64,000 bases of DNA from Bacteroidota bacterium (GCA_023417785.1 JAEZEH010000053.1:62001-126000); one strand, 5' to 3'; shown: positions 32,666-42,579, counted from the first letter of the stretch. Numbers and translations: made by a program. Notes: generated by a model not told the origin, from the letters alone.

Positions 32666-34630
32666 TCAAATTCTCCTGAGAACAAGATCCATCTGGTTAA
32701 TCCCGATCATTTTGTTGAACAACTCCTTCAGGTAATGGTATTCCTCCGAGGAGAAGACTGTCTTGCTGATTGCCAGCATACTGTTGACTGAAAGAATCTT
32801 TCCGTTTTTCTGGACCTGAAAAATATACCGGCCTCCGTTGTTGGGAAGAGCAACTGCCAGGCGTTCCGGGAACTCATCCAGTTCGACACCTTCAGGTAAT
32901 TCAAGATTGATGATTACGGTTTCTTCCATAGGAACTCCAAAATCGACCGGATAGAGGCGTTCATGAGATTTGAAAGGGTTCTTCACAACCTTGTCAAAAA
33001 GAAACGGATTGAAGAGAAACGCGCCGGCTTTCGGCATTGTCACCGGATCCAGGTCAATGGCTAATTTCTCCACCAATGGTTTCGTGAAATCCTCGAGATT
33101 TGAAATTGAAATATCTCCGAGTACCCCGTAACGCCATTTGTTCTGCCGATCTTTTTTGTACTCGTCCAGACTTGAAAAACCTAGAATGCGACTCCTCCTT
33201 TCGGCGGCTTTGTACCCGAAATAGGTTGTCTGCACGTCTCCGGTGACACCGCCATCGTCTGCTACTTTCAGATTCACCAAAACGACCTGGCGGGCTTTGT
33301 CATTTGGTTTTATTTCGAACCAGTAAGATCCGGACTTGCTGAACACACGTCCCCGGCCATTGAGACAGCGTTCGGGCAAGGTACCGAAGGGAAGAAAGTC
33401 ATCTGTTGCGTCGAGGAGATATGATTTGTCAGCTATATCGACTTTGGCTACGACGTAATTGAATTCAGTCAGGACGGGAAAGAGATCAGTAGGCAATCCG
33501 TTATCGCGGGTGGAAAGAATCATGGGATCAGCTTCGAGCCCAGCGTGCCTTAGGGCTGCGACCAGCGAAAGGTTGATATCTGCTGAATTGCCAGTACGTT
33601 TTCCAAATGCTTTTTTTATTCCATCTTTCGACCAAAACATTTCTGAACCATCCCAGTGATACCAGTTTCGGATGAATGAAAAAATATGTTCAGCCTTTTT
33701 CAAGGGATCTGTTTCTGCTGCCGTGATGGATTCCAGTTCACTGGTCGTAACATCCTTTCCTTTCCTGAGCTGAATACCAAATCCTTCAAGGGTCCGCATC
33801 TCCTGATCCGCGTCCTTCCATTCTTTGGTAACTCTATCTTTCCTTCCATCGAAGTATTCAATCTGTCTTAATTCGAAACGTATAGCGGAGACGAAGTTTT
33901 TCTTCGATGTCATATAATCTTCCTCGACGAAGGCCGGAACGTGATCGATACCCCATTTGTACCGTATACATTCAGAAACACCGGATCCCACCGAAAAGCA
34001 TGACCTTACTATTTCATCTTCTTGTTTCGAAAGCTTGAGAAATCCGCGAAGACTGATGTTGTACCGGTAGTTTGCCGGAATAGTTGCCCAGTATTCGCTT
34101 GACACCTTCGGGATGTCGGTTTGAAATTCCCAGGGCCGGAAGTTCATTGTAAAGAACGGCGTCCACAATTCATATTCATATTCGATCACACTTCCTACGG
34201 TAACATTAGGAATAGTGAACTTCTTAAGATCGCCGTATTTGTAATCTTCCGTGAAGATACTACGCGGGTTTACCGGCGTTTCTACCATTGAGCCATTCTG
34301 CATCGTGAATGAAGACGCCTTAATGTTTCGCAGGACTTCGGTCTTTCCGTCGCTGCGATATATTGGAAGAGTGATGTTTGCCTTTTCGAGCCCCTGGGTT
34401 TTCAGGATCTTAATAACCACGTGATATTTGAAGACCAGCATAATATCGCCACTGTTGTCGATATGTGACTGTCCTCTTTCTCTCAATACGAGAGCTACGG
34501 CGCTCGTGTCATGTTCGTATGAATTCATCGCGAGATTGCTGTACGTCACCGCGCCGAATCTGAATTCGTCATCCTGTGCAAAACAAAGAATGCCACAGAA
34601 AAGAATAGTGGATAAAAAACCGAATTTCAT
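32666..34630 (-). CDS. DUF3857 protein with degenerate transglutaminase domain
   Basis: A 654-residue exported protein: signal peptide at residues 1-18 (MKFGFLSTILFCGILCFA), a DUF3857 beta-sandwich (about 40-200), a transglutaminase-like domain (about 270-400) and a C-terminal beta-rich part. In the transglutaminase domain the usual G-x-C becomes GNSAD, and the position normally holding the catalytic histidine reads FNYVVA, so it is probably not catalytic; LDATDD remains. Function is unknown; Bacteroidota carry many such proteins, possibly in the periplasm. The ATG at 34630 is chosen over 34690 because it gives a clean signal peptide. Confidence 0.85.
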   Translation of the reverse strand: MKFGFLSTILFCGILCFAQDDEFRFGAVTYSNLAMNSYEHDTSAVALVLRERGQSHIDNSGDIMLVFKYHVVIKILKTQGLEKANITLPIYRSDGKTEVLRNIKASSFTMQNGSMVETPVNPRSIFTEDYKYGDLKKFTIPNVTVGSVIEYEYELWTPFFTMNFRPWEFQTDIPKVSSEYWATIPANYRYNISLRGFLKLSKQEDEIVRSCFSVGSGVSECIRYKWGIDHVPAFVEEDYMTSKKNFVSAIRFELRQIEYFDGRKDRVTKEWKDADQEMRTLEGFGIQLRKGKDVTTSELESITAAETDPLKKAEHIFSFIRNWYHWDGSEMFWSKDGIKKAFGKRTGNSADINLSLVAALRHAGLEADPMILSTRDNGLPTDLFPVLTEFNYVVAKVDIADKSYLLDATDDFLPFGTLPERCLNGRGRVFSKSGSYWFEIKPNDKARQVVLVNLKVADDGGVTGDVQTTYFGYKAAERRSRILGFSSLDEYKKDRQNKWRYGVLGDISISNLEDFTKPLVEKLAIDLDPVTMPKAGAFLFNPFLFDKVVKNPFKSHERLYPVDFGVPMEETVIINLELPEGVELDEFPERLAVALPNNGGRYIFQVQKNGKILSVNSMLAISKTVFSSEEYHYLKELFNKMIGINQMDLVLRRI

Positions 34631-34717
34631 AACGCTAATTGGTTTTAAGTTACCAAAATCCCATGGGGCTGAAAAAGTATTTTTATCCATACCTTACACG
34701 TACAAATTAAACAGCAA

Positions 34718-35221
34718 ATGCGCGTTGGATTGATCTCGGATACACATGGATTTCTCGACACGAAGGTGTTCGATTATTTTGAGAAGTGCGATGAAGTGTG
34801 GCATGCCGGTGATGTCGGTTCAGTAGACATCATCGAAGCTTTACGCGCGTTCAAACCCCTGAAAGGTGTCTATGGAAACATTGACGACCTGCAGGTTCAA
34901 TCCTTGTTTCCGGAAGATCAGAAATTCAATTGCGAAGGCTTTAGTATATGGATGACGCATATCGGCGGAGCCCCACCCCGTTACAATCCACGTGTGAAGA
35001 AGGAACTTGCGCTGAGTGTGCCGGATATTTTCATTTGTGGCCACTCACACATACTCCGTATAAAACGCGATCCCACCTTCAGCAACATGTTGTATCTGAA
35101 TCCCGGTGCCGCAGGAAATCACGGCTTTCATACCATGAGAACCATTGTAAGATTTACCCTCGAACAAAAAGCGATTCGGGATCTTGAAGTAATCGACCTT
35201 GGAAAAAGAGGCGCAATCTGA
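34718..35221 (+). CDS. YfcE/MJ0936-type phosphodiesterase
   Basis: A 167-residue cytoplasmic metallophosphoesterase of the small YfcE class. Motifs in order are LISDTHG (7-12), WHAGDVG near 28-34, GVYGNIDD near 49-56 (Ile in place of the more common Asn/Cys), MTHIGG near 80-85 and ICGHSH near 107-112. Length fits the family. The natural substrate of these enzymes is unclear; general phosphodiesterase activity is known for homologues. It is divergent from the DUF3857 gene. Confidence 0.9.
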   Translation: MRVGLISDTHGFLDTKVFDYFEKCDEVWHAGDVGSVDIIEALRAFKPLKGVYGNIDDLQVQSLFPEDQKFNCEGFSIWMTHIGGAPPRYNPRVKKELALSVPDIFICGHSHILRIKRDPTFSNMLYLNPGAAGNHGFHTMRTIVRFTLEQKAIRDLEVIDLGKRGAI

Positions 35222-35452
35222 TCAGAATCGATAGTCGATTAAGAGGCCGCTGTGTAGTTCCGTTTTTTATTGTAAGGACTGGCCCGGTACTGCGGCGTTC
35301 GATCAATTGAAGAAATCATAATGGGCGAAACCGAATCACGGCCTTGCCGCGCTAAACAGTTCACTGGGCGAAATAATGGCTTAAAAAGGAACGCGCAAAA
35401 CACCCGCAGATTGCAGGCACAGATTTCTCACAACAGTTCTGATAAGGTTTTA

Positions 35453-36577
35453 CTAAACGTATTGGTTCAGCATCACAGGCATTACCAGCATCAGAATGTC
35501 TTCATCCGCGTCTTTCTCTGCTGGCAGGATTACACCTGCTTTGTTCGGGGCCGACATCGTCAGCCGGATTTTGTCCGAATCAAGATTGGTAAGCATTTCG
35601 ATAAGGAACTTGGCATTGAACCCGATTTCGATGTCTTCACCATCATGCTCGCATGAGAGTCGTTCATTGGCCTCATTGGAAAAATCGAGATCCTCGGCCG
35701 ATATCTGGAGTTCACTACCGGTTATTTTCAAACGAACCTGGTGTGTCGTTTTGTTTGCGTAGATAGAAATACGTTTCAGCGCACCAAGCAAATCGCTCCT
35801 TTCAATAGTCATTTTGATATTATTCACTGACGGAATAACGTTTTCATAATCGGGAAAACGTTCGTCAATGAGGCGGCAGATCATCCGGATATTGCCGAAT
35901 TTGAAAAACGCATTAGATAAATTGAAGTTTACGGTTACCTCAGTGTTTTCAGAAGGTAATGTAGCCTTTAAAAGATTAAGCGCTTTTCGGGGAATAATAA
36001 TCGTACTGCCGTTGTCACTCTTAACATCACTACGGCGGTAGCGCACCAGACGGTGGCCATCAGTTGCAACGAAAGTTGTGTTCTTATCGCCAAGGTTAAC
36101 GAAGACACCCGTCATTGCCGGACGAAGTTCGTCGTTGCTGGTTGCGAATATGGTGTTATTGACCGCTCTGGCGAGCACTTCAGTGGAAATTTCGGCACTG
36201 AAATCGTTGCTCACGTTAGGCACCTTCGGGAAGTCAGTTGCGTTTTCACCTGACAGCTTATAACGACCATTATCGGAAATGATTTCGATGCTATACGTCG
36301 ATTCATCAATGGAAAAAGTTACCGGCTGCTCAGGAAGGTTCTTCAAGGTATCCAACAGTATGCGCGCAGGTACCGCAATGCTTCCTTTTTCTTTGGATTC
36401 AACCTGGATTTCAGTAATCATTGAAGTCTGAAGATCCGATGCCGTTACCGTAAGGCTTCCTTTATCCAGTTCAAACAGGAAATTTTCCAGAATAGGTACG
36501 ACCGGATTAGTAGTGATAACTCCATTTATGTTGGAGAGTTGCTTGAGAAGGTAAGCCGAGTTTACGATGAATTTCAT
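35453..36577 (-). CDS. dnaN: DNA polymerase III subunit beta (sliding clamp)
   Basis: Forms the ring-shaped clamp that tethers DNA polymerase III to the template. The 374-residue protein has the three-domain clamp layout: MKFIVNSAYLLKQL start, domain 1 to about 120, the ATDGHRLVRYR segment near 171-181 at the second domain, and the C-terminal VMPVML end that forms part of the peptide-binding cleft. It is not next to dnaA; it is the last leftward gene after gldA, gldF, gldG and a DUF4340 gene, with 102 bases to the latter. Confidence 0.97.
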   Translation of the reverse strand: MKFIVNSAYLLKQLSNINGVITTNPVVPILENFLFELDKGSLTVTASDLQTSMITEIQVESKEKGSIAVPARILLDTLKNLPEQPVTFSIDESTYSIEIISDNGRYKLSGENATDFPKVPNVSNDFSAEISTEVLARAVNNTIFATSNDELRPAMTGVFVNLGDKNTTFVATDGHRLVRYRRSDVKSDNGSTIIIPRKALNLLKATLPSENTEVTVNFNLSNAFFKFGNIRMICRLIDERFPDYENVIPSVNNIKMTIERSDLLGALKRISIYANKTTHQVRLKITGSELQISAEDLDFSNEANERLSCEHDGEDIEIGFNAKFLIEMLTNLDSDKIRLTMSAPNKAGVILPAEKDADEDILMLVMPVMLNQYV

Positions 36578-36679
36578 TGTCGCAAAGTAGTGGTTTTGTT
36601 GTTATAGCAGCGGTAAATTTATAAAGAAAACGCAATAATAAAACGGGGCGGTTAAAGTGCAAAAAAAGGTGGATATCCC

Positions 36680-37603
36680 CTATCGCTTTATAAAAAATTC
36701 TTTTGGACGAAGTAATGGAATAAGGTGTTCCCTGGGCAGAACCGCAAACTGACCGGCGTGTGTCAAACCCAGGAATTTGTCGTCGTAGTCGTAGACCCGG
36801 AGCGAATAAACGCGGCCACCGATATCGGATATCTGATATTCAGCCAGGGGTTGGGATTGGCTCATGCTATCCAACGCGCGCGTTCTTTCGAGGTATTCGT
36901 CGGCCCTCAATAGCGACAAATCATCCAGAAAAGTGTTCAATCGGGCGGTGTCGGGTTCCGCGACTCCGGGGATAACAGCCTGATTCCGCGCCATTTCGAC
37001 AGTGAAATTTCCGGCCGGATTTCTGAAGTTCGTTTCCAGCTTCCGGAAGTTAGTCCAGTTAAGATCGAATATCAGTTTCTCGCGCCATTGGATAGCAGGC
37101 AACTCAAAAATTCCCGACACATACACCCGGTACCCAGGAATAGCCATGAGGTGGGGCTGATCATCGCCTTCTTTTAAGAAGTATGCCTGCGTTTTTGCGG
37201 CGTTTCCTCCGGCGAAAAAGGCTCCTGCTTTGTTTTCGCCATTGAATAAAGAAACGAGAACGCCCTTTTCCCGGAGCACCCTGGTCAGTGAGTCCCGCAT
37301 AGAGGAAGCAACGCGACGTTTAGGCTCCGCTTGCTGCAGGGTTGCGAACAGAACCTCCACCAGCCCGCGGTCGGCAGAGAATTCGTTATTCACCTGCCAG
37401 CGACTGTTGTTGAAGTTCAGGGAAACATCTTTCCCCGCGGACTTCATTTCCACCCGGTCCACTTCCCGCAGGTTGAACTCGCGGTAATAATCGGGCGGAA
37501 CGTCAAAACTGGATCGACCCGGCGAGAAAGTAAGCGCCAGAACGATACAGGCAAGCAGTACCAGCAAAATAATAATCTGTCGTTTATTGCGCGTTTCCTG
37601 CAT
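36680..37603 (-). CDS. DUF4340 membrane-anchored protein
   Basis: A 307-residue protein. From the ATG at 37603 it begins with a basic N-terminus and one helix (QIIILLVLLACIVLALTFS near 8-26), which would anchor a periplasmic part of beta-rich DUF4340 repeats. Typical features are WQVNNEFSADRGLVEVLFATL near 63-83 (an internal repeat of the family) and a VEMAR strand. It lies one base after the gldG stop, so it is surely part of the gldFG operon. DUF4340 genes next to gldG-like transporters are common in bacteria, which suggests a subunit role; that is inferred. The longer frame to 37684 is rejected. Confidence 0.85.
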   Translation of the reverse strand: MQETRNKRQIIILLVLLACIVLALTFSPGRSSFDVPPDYYREFNLREVDRVEMKSAGKDVSLNFNNSRWQVNNEFSADRGLVEVLFATLQQAEPKRRVASSMRDSLTRVLREKGVLVSLFNGENKAGAFFAGGNAAKTQAYFLKEGDDQPHLMAIPGYRVYVSGIFELPAIQWREKLIFDLNWTNFRKLETNFRNPAGNFTVEMARNQAVIPGVAEPDTARLNTFLDDLSLLRADEYLERTRALDSMSQSQPLAEYQISDIGGRVYSLRVYDYDDKFLGLTHAGQFAVLPREHLIPLLRPKEFFIKR

Positions 37604-37604
37604 A

Positions 37605-39287
37605 TTAAAAGTTGGCGTACTTGCGTTTGCGAATAAATGACCGAACCACGCCGAAGGCAATAAGCAACACCAACGGCAACGCAATGTTTATAATTTGCCA
37701 GAACGTCTTTTCACTTTGAATGCGCTGACGGTCAAGCGGTCTTATCTTGATTTGCTTGTTCCTGGTTTGAATAAGACCGGCTTCGTCGGTCAGAAATGCC
37801 AGGGTGTTCATAAGAAAGTCACGGTTGGCGAACGTGTAATTCGAAAATGGGTCAAAACCGAGTTCCTGCGGTTGGCCCGTACGCGGGTTTATCTGGTTTC
37901 GGGCGATATCGCCATCCGCGATCACTACAATTCTTGAAAAAGTACCATCTCCACGAAAACCCGTGGAGTCCGCGCCTTCCGGTAAAAACCGGTTCTTGTA
38001 AAGTGATGTAAACGTTCCTTCCAAAAGGTAGGCGACCGCAATGTTCGACTTGTCAAACTGCGCGGGCGACATGTTGCGCAATTGATTCACAGAAATATTC
38101 ACTGGCGCACCCACGGTCCGTGCATACCTTGATGTGACCAGCAAAGGCGTTTTCTTAACTCCTTCCGCTTTCACAGTATCAATGCTACTGGCAAACCTCG
38201 CCAGGATTGCATCAAGATTGCGGGTGATAGGGTGATCCGGGTAATTGCTTATCAGTGGGAAATAAGGCCAATCGATCAATTGCATTTGCGGTTTTCCGCC
38301 GACCTGTCCGGTGACGATTGGATATAATGCCGCGTTCTGATCCTGAATTAGATCTAGATTGATCCGCGCACCATACCGAAAAAGCTGATCATCGAGATTG
38401 TGGCGATAAGGAAAAGCAAAGTAATCCTCGCGGGACGCGCTGTCCATGCTGGCGTCCAGTTTATCAATGAGAAACATCGCTTTACCGCCTCGCATAATGA
38501 ACTGGTCCAGTTTATATTTTTCCAGCGGCGAGTATTCACTTTTGGGTTTGGCAACGATAATCACATCATATCTGGCAAGGTCATTTCGTTTGGAGAGATC
38601 AACCCGAAAGACATCATAAAACTCGAGCAATTGGTTATTAAAAGCTGCCACCTCGAGACTGTCCAGTTCGCCGTGCCCGTCGATAAACCCAATCTGTTTA
38701 CGATCCATATTGGCCAGTTTAAAAATGGCATTAGCCAGCTCAAATTCGACGCCTTCAATGGATTGGTTGATCACCTCTTCTGAGGATGCGGTCTTATTGC
38801 CTTTTAGGAGCATTACCCCGGTTTCGAAGCCTCCGTAGCTTATCAGCGCACCCGGAAAAATAATTTTCTCAACACGCTGGCCATCTTTCTTGTCCACCAC
38901 ATTGGTGGGTTGAATGCCTCGTCCCGCGAGGTCGGCCATAAATTCATTTCGCGCCTTTTGCCCCATGGCGGTGGAGGGATCAGTGAACGTATAGCGTACC
39001 CGTTTTCCCGACCGGATGCTGAATTCCTCCAGCGTTTCTTCGACACTTTTTCTGAATCGGCGAAATCCTGCATTTAGTTCGCCGCCCAGATACACTTCCA
39101 CGTACACCTCTTCATCGAGGCTTTGCAGCAAATCAATTGTCTGATCTTTGATGGTATAGCGCTTCTCTTCTGTCAGGTCTATCCGGAATGAAAACAGATT
39201 TGCGATGATATTGAGAAATACCACCAGGAGAATCATGTTTATGATCCATAGCACGTCACCAAATTTTCTGCTTCTCCAGTTTACCAT
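37605..39287 (-). CDS. gldG: Gliding-motility ABC transporter auxiliary protein GldG
   Basis: A 560-residue partner of GldF and GldA. It has an N-terminal helix (about 14-33), a large periplasmic part with a GldG/ABC_transp_aux domain (about 40-520) containing VEVYLGGELNAGFRRFRKSV near residues 57-76 and IGFIDGHGELDS near 197-208, and a C-terminal helix (about 530-550) followed by basic residues. In Flavobacterium, GldA-GldF-GldG is needed for normal gliding. Its start overlaps the end of gldF by 7 bases. Whether this organism glides cannot be told from this window. Confidence 0.93.
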   Translation of the reverse strand: MVNWRSRKFGDVLWIINMILLVVFLNIIANLFSFRIDLTEEKRYTIKDQTIDLLQSLDEEVYVEVYLGGELNAGFRRFRKSVEETLEEFSIRSGKRVRYTFTDPSTAMGQKARNEFMADLAGRGIQPTNVVDKKDGQRVEKIIFPGALISYGGFETGVMLLKGNKTASSEEVINQSIEGVEFELANAIFKLANMDRKQIGFIDGHGELDSLEVAAFNNQLLEFYDVFRVDLSKRNDLARYDVIIVAKPKSEYSPLEKYKLDQFIMRGGKAMFLIDKLDASMDSASREDYFAFPYRHNLDDQLFRYGARINLDLIQDQNAALYPIVTGQVGGKPQMQLIDWPYFPLISNYPDHPITRNLDAILARFASSIDTVKAEGVKKTPLLVTSRYARTVGAPVNISVNQLRNMSPAQFDKSNIAVAYLLEGTFTSLYKNRFLPEGADSTGFRGDGTFSRIVVIADGDIARNQINPRTGQPQELGFDPFSNYTFANRDFLMNTLAFLTDEAGLIQTRNKQIKIRPLDRQRIQSEKTFWQIINIALPLVLLIAFGVVRSFIRKRKYANF

Positions 39288-40009
39288 TGCCGGATACTCA
39301 GGGTTAATTTAGTGAACGAAAGCATGACCAGAATAGCGCTGGCGAAAAAGATTACGTCGCGGCTATCGATCAGGCCGCGTGCGAGGGATTGGTAGTGCTC
39401 CAGCAGACCGAGCTGTTTAATCAGCAGCGCATTGGCCGACCATACATTAAGTGCAGAAAGTGATTCGAATCCCGAGAAAAGAAGAAAACACAAAAACGCT
39501 GCGATGATGAAGGCCACAATCTGGTTACGCGTAAGCGAAGAGGCGAGTATTCCAACGGAACAGAAAACTGCACCAAGCAAGACAAGCCCGATGTACGATC
39601 CTATCACGCCCGGTGTATCGATGTTACCCGGAGTGGCTCCGAGCTGATAGATAGAAATGTAATAAATGATCGTGGGCAAGAGGGCACAGCACACGAGGAG
39701 AAAACAGGCCAGAAATTTTCCAACGATTATTTCCCAGTCCGACAATGGTTTGGTAATAAGCAGCTCAATGGTTCCGGCTTTCTTTTCCTCGGCGAAACTC
39801 CGCATCGTAATCGCGGGAATTAGAAATATAAAAACATATGGCCCAAGCGTGAACAACGTTTCCATATCAGCATAGCCATACTCGAGAACCGAGGATTCGG
39901 GAAACACCCACATCAGCAAGCCCATGGCAATTAGAAATACGCCGATGACAACATAGGCTATAAGCGAATTCAGAAAACTATTAAACTCTTTTGAAAGTAC
40001 CTGGATCAT
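39281..40009 (-). CDS. gldF: Gliding-motility ABC transporter permease GldF
   Basis: A 242-residue ABC-2 type permease with six membrane segments (about 18-36, 57-78, 102-124, 140-160, 168-188 and 216-234). It contains the family stretch ITMRSFAEEKKAGTIELLIT near residues 62-81, typical of ABC-2 permeases, followed by PLSDWEIIVGKF. It lies between gldA (36 bases upstream) and gldG (overlap of 7 bases). Confidence 0.93.
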   Translation of the reverse strand: MIQVLSKEFNSFLNSLIAYVVIGVFLIAMGLLMWVFPESSVLEYGYADMETLFTLGPYVFIFLIPAITMRSFAEEKKAGTIELLITKPLSDWEIIVGKFLACFLLVCCALLPTIIYYISIYQLGATPGNIDTPGVIGSYIGLVLLGAVFCSVGILASSLTRNQIVAFIIAAFLCFLLFSGFESLSALNVWSANALLIKQLGLLEHYQSLARGLIDSRDVIFFASAILVMLSFTKLTLSIRQW

Positions 40010-40045
40010 GCTTTTTTCTGACGCTGCAAAAGTAAGTTTAATTTT

Positions 40046-40975
40046 TTAATGGCGAACGGGGTTTTGAGTCGTAAGAACCTGAAAGATGTCTTCGAGTTTG
40101 CTTTCCTCCTGTCTCAGGCCAACGAGCGAAAGATTGTTGTCTGCGGCGATGCGAAAAACGTCCGGACGAATATCGGCGTCGGCCGAAGTTACCAGCCGAT
40201 ACGTGAACGACTTCAGTTCACTGACTGAAACAACGCCCGGGATATCTGACAAGAAATTCATGGGAATAGTACTTTCAAACTCAACAATAATGAATTTCTG
40301 GTTTGCTGCACCTCTCAGCAAATTATCAACCTTGTCATCAGCCACTATCTCACCTCTGTTGATCACCACCACTCTGTTGCAAAGCGCCTGTACTTCCTGC
40401 ATGATATGGGTGGAAAAAATAACCGTTTTGTTGCGGCTTATTTCGCGTATGAGTTTACGAATTTCGAGCAGCTGGTTCGGATCCAAACCTGATGTGGGTT
40501 CATCTAAAATCAGAACCTGCGGATCATGAATCAGCGCCTGAGCAAGGCCGACCCGCTGGCGATAGCCCTTCGAAAGTGCTTCGATGCGCTTGTTCTGTTC
40601 GCGTGTGAGTCCACACAATTCCACCATTTCGCCAACCCGTTTTTTCAGGGCAGCGCCTGCCAATCCGTAAAGTCTGCCGATGAAAGACAGGTATTCATGC
40701 ACGTACAGGTCCAGGTACAGTGGATTGTGTTCGGGAAGGTACCCGGTTATCTTTTTGATTTCCCGTGGGTATTGCAGAACATCCAACCCACCGACTTTAA
40801 CTTCCCCTGATGTGGGAGGTAAGAAACAGGTCGCAATTTTCATAGTTGTGGACTTGCCTGCACCATTAGGGCCGAGAAAACCCACGATCTCACCCTCTTC
40901 GACTGTGAAAGAGATGTCGTTCAACGCCTTCTGCCTGCCATACAGTTTGCTTAAATGCTTTATCTGAAGGGACAT
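40046..40975 (-). CDS. gldA: Gliding-motility ABC transporter ATPase GldA
   Basis: A 309-residue ABC ATPase that drives the GldFG permease. Walker A is GPNGAGKST at residues 35-43, the signature reads LSKGYRQRVGLAQAL near 132-146, Walker B is VLILDEPTSGLDP near 153-165 and the switch histidine is in STHIMQ near 190-195. The C-terminal 80 residues form the extra domain seen in GldA/CcmA-like ATPases of ABC-2 systems. It is the first gene of the leftward gldA-gldF-gldG-DUF4340 group; dnaN may follow in the same transcript. Confidence 0.93.
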   Translation of the reverse strand: MSLQIKHLSKLYGRQKALNDISFTVEEGEIVGFLGPNGAGKSTTMKIATCFLPPTSGEVKVGGLDVLQYPREIKKITGYLPEHNPLYLDLYVHEYLSFIGRLYGLAGAALKKRVGEMVELCGLTREQNKRIEALSKGYRQRVGLAQALIHDPQVLILDEPTSGLDPNQLLEIRKLIREISRNKTVIFSTHIMQEVQALCNRVVVINRGEIVADDKVDNLLRGAANQKFIIVEFESTIPMNFLSDIPGVVSVSELKSFTYRLVTSADADIRPDVFRIAADNNLSLVGLRQEESKLEDIFQVLTTQNPVRH

Positions 40976-41052
40976 TTTCCGCCTAATTTTGCGTAAAGTT
41001 TAAAGATTTCGGCCAATAACATGCAGTTAATGCACAAAAGTTGTTACTAATG

Positions 41053-41072
41053 AATGTTAAAGAATATTAAAG
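41053..41072 (+). promoter_or_regulatory. Tandem decamer AATRTTAAAG, possible operator
   Basis: AATGTTAAAG (41053-41062) and AATATTAAAG (41063-41072) are adjacent copies with a 10-base period, 39 bases before the ATG at 41112. The core ATGTTAAA also occurs as a 10-base tandem at 61452-61471 before another secreted-protein gene. Confidence 0.35.
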
Positions 41073-41111
41073 CATTTGATCAGAATACCTGATTTTTACA
41101 AATTCGCAGTT

Positions 41112-42572
41112 ATGAATTCAGTTATGCGGCCCCTATTTCTATTTTTTTGTCTCTTTTCCTGTGTCTCGCTTTTTGCACAGCAGGGTTACGATATCCAGTT
41201 CCGTGTCGATGGGTGGAAAGATACAACGGTGTATCTGGGACATTATTACTGGGAGAATACCTACATCAAGGACACCGCCCGGGTCTCCAGCAACGGCGAA
41301 TTCCGGTTCACGGGTGCAAAACCGCTCGCGCCCGGAGTGTATTTCCTGGTGCTTGACAAGATCAAGATCTTTGAACTTGTGGTAGGCAGCGCGCAGAAAT
41401 TCCGCCTGGAAACGAGCTCGGACGACTATGTCAGGCACATGAAGGTTACCGGCGACCCGGACAACAAGCTTTTCTTCGAAAATATGAATTTCAATATGGA
41501 GCGGCATATGGAGGCCGAACCATATGTTAAAGTACTAAGAGACAGCACCGCGCCGGATGCAACGAAGGCCGAGGCCCGCGACGCCTTCACGCGGATAAAT
41601 GATAAGGTGATGACGTACCAGCGGGAAATAATGAGCAAGAATTCTAGCACGGTGACGGCATTGCTGTTGAAATCCAGCCAACCCGTGAAAGTTCCCGACG
41701 CGCCCCGTAAGGCAGATGGAACAATCGATTCGACATTTCAGCTGCGCTGGTATCGCGAGCATTTTTTTGATAACCTGGATCTTGCGAACGAGGCCATCGT
41801 CCGGATGCCGCGGCCGATACTCAAGGAAAAAATCAACGAATACCTCGACAAGCTGTTCGCGCCGCAGGCTGATACCCTGATGAAGGCTATAGACCGCCTT
41901 TTGGCTCAAACCAAAAAAAATCAGGAGACGTACAAGTATGCAAGCTGGATCACGCTGGTTAAATATCAGCAGCCTGAGATCATGGGGCTTGACGCGGTGT
42001 ATGTGCACGTATTCGACAAGTATTTTGCAAGTGGCGAAATGGACTTTTGGGTGAACGCCAATACCAAAAAGAGTTTAAAAGAGCACGCGGACCGGTTACG
42101 TAAAAGTCTGATTGGAAAGACAGGGCCTGACCTCATTATGCAGGATCAGCAGTTGAAACGGAGGGCTTTGTATGATTTCAAGAACAAGTATACCATACTA
42201 TACATCTTCGACCCTGACTGCGGCCATTGCAAGGAGGAAACGCCAAAACTGGTAGACTTCTATAAAAAGAATAAGTCTCGCTTCGACGTGGAGATTTTCG
42301 CCGTAAGTGCCGACACATCCATGGCCAAAATGAAGAACTACATCAGCACAATGAAAATACCGTTCACGACGGTTAACGGGCCTCGTACCTACGTTGGGCC
42401 GTACCAGGATCACTACGACGCCATCACGACCCCCTCCTTGTTTATTCTTGACGCCCGGAAGAAGATAATCGCCAAGAAAATTCCTGCGGAAAAACTGGAG
42501 GACTTCTTTATCCAGTACGAAAAGTTTCAGAAAACCCAGGCTTCCGGAAAATCAAAGGCGAGCGTTCCGTAG
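41112..42572 (+). CDS. Periplasmic thioredoxin-fold protein (DUF4369/DUF5106 type)
   Basis: A 486-residue exported protein. A signal peptide (about residues 1-23, ending LFAQ) precedes a DUF4369-like beta-sandwich (about 25-125), a helical DUF5106-like middle (about 130-330) and a C-terminal TlpA/AhpC-type thioredoxin domain with the redox pair C370 and C373 in DPDCGHCKEE. A cis-proline region TTPSLFILD follows. This layout is common in Bacteroidota and is thought to serve periplasmic thiol chemistry; the substrate is unknown. The ATG at 41112 is chosen because it yields the signal peptide; the TTG frame start at 41076 does not. Confidence 0.88.
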   Translation: MNSVMRPLFLFFCLFSCVSLFAQQGYDIQFRVDGWKDTTVYLGHYYWENTYIKDTARVSSNGEFRFTGAKPLAPGVYFLVLDKIKIFELVVGSAQKFRLETSSDDYVRHMKVTGDPDNKLFFENMNFNMERHMEAEPYVKVLRDSTAPDATKAEARDAFTRINDKVMTYQREIMSKNSSTVTALLLKSSQPVKVPDAPRKADGTIDSTFQLRWYREHFFDNLDLANEAIVRMPRPILKEKINEYLDKLFAPQADTLMKAIDRLLAQTKKNQETYKYASWITLVKYQQPEIMGLDAVYVHVFDKYFASGEMDFWVNANTKKSLKEHADRLRKSLIGKTGPDLIMQDQQLKRRALYDFKNKYTILYIFDPDCGHCKEETPKLVDFYKKNKSRFDVEIFAVSADTSMAKMKNYISTMKIPFTTVNGPRTYVGPYQDHYDAITTPSLFILDARKKIIAKKIPAEKLEDFFIQYEKFQKTQASGKSKASVP

Positions 42573-42579
42573 TCATCAG

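Noticed and set aside
36583..36589. TACTTTG box on the minus strand just before dnaN
   Set aside because: It ends about 5 bases from the ATG, which would make the mRNA leaderless, and it lacks one base of the TAnnTTTG spacing.
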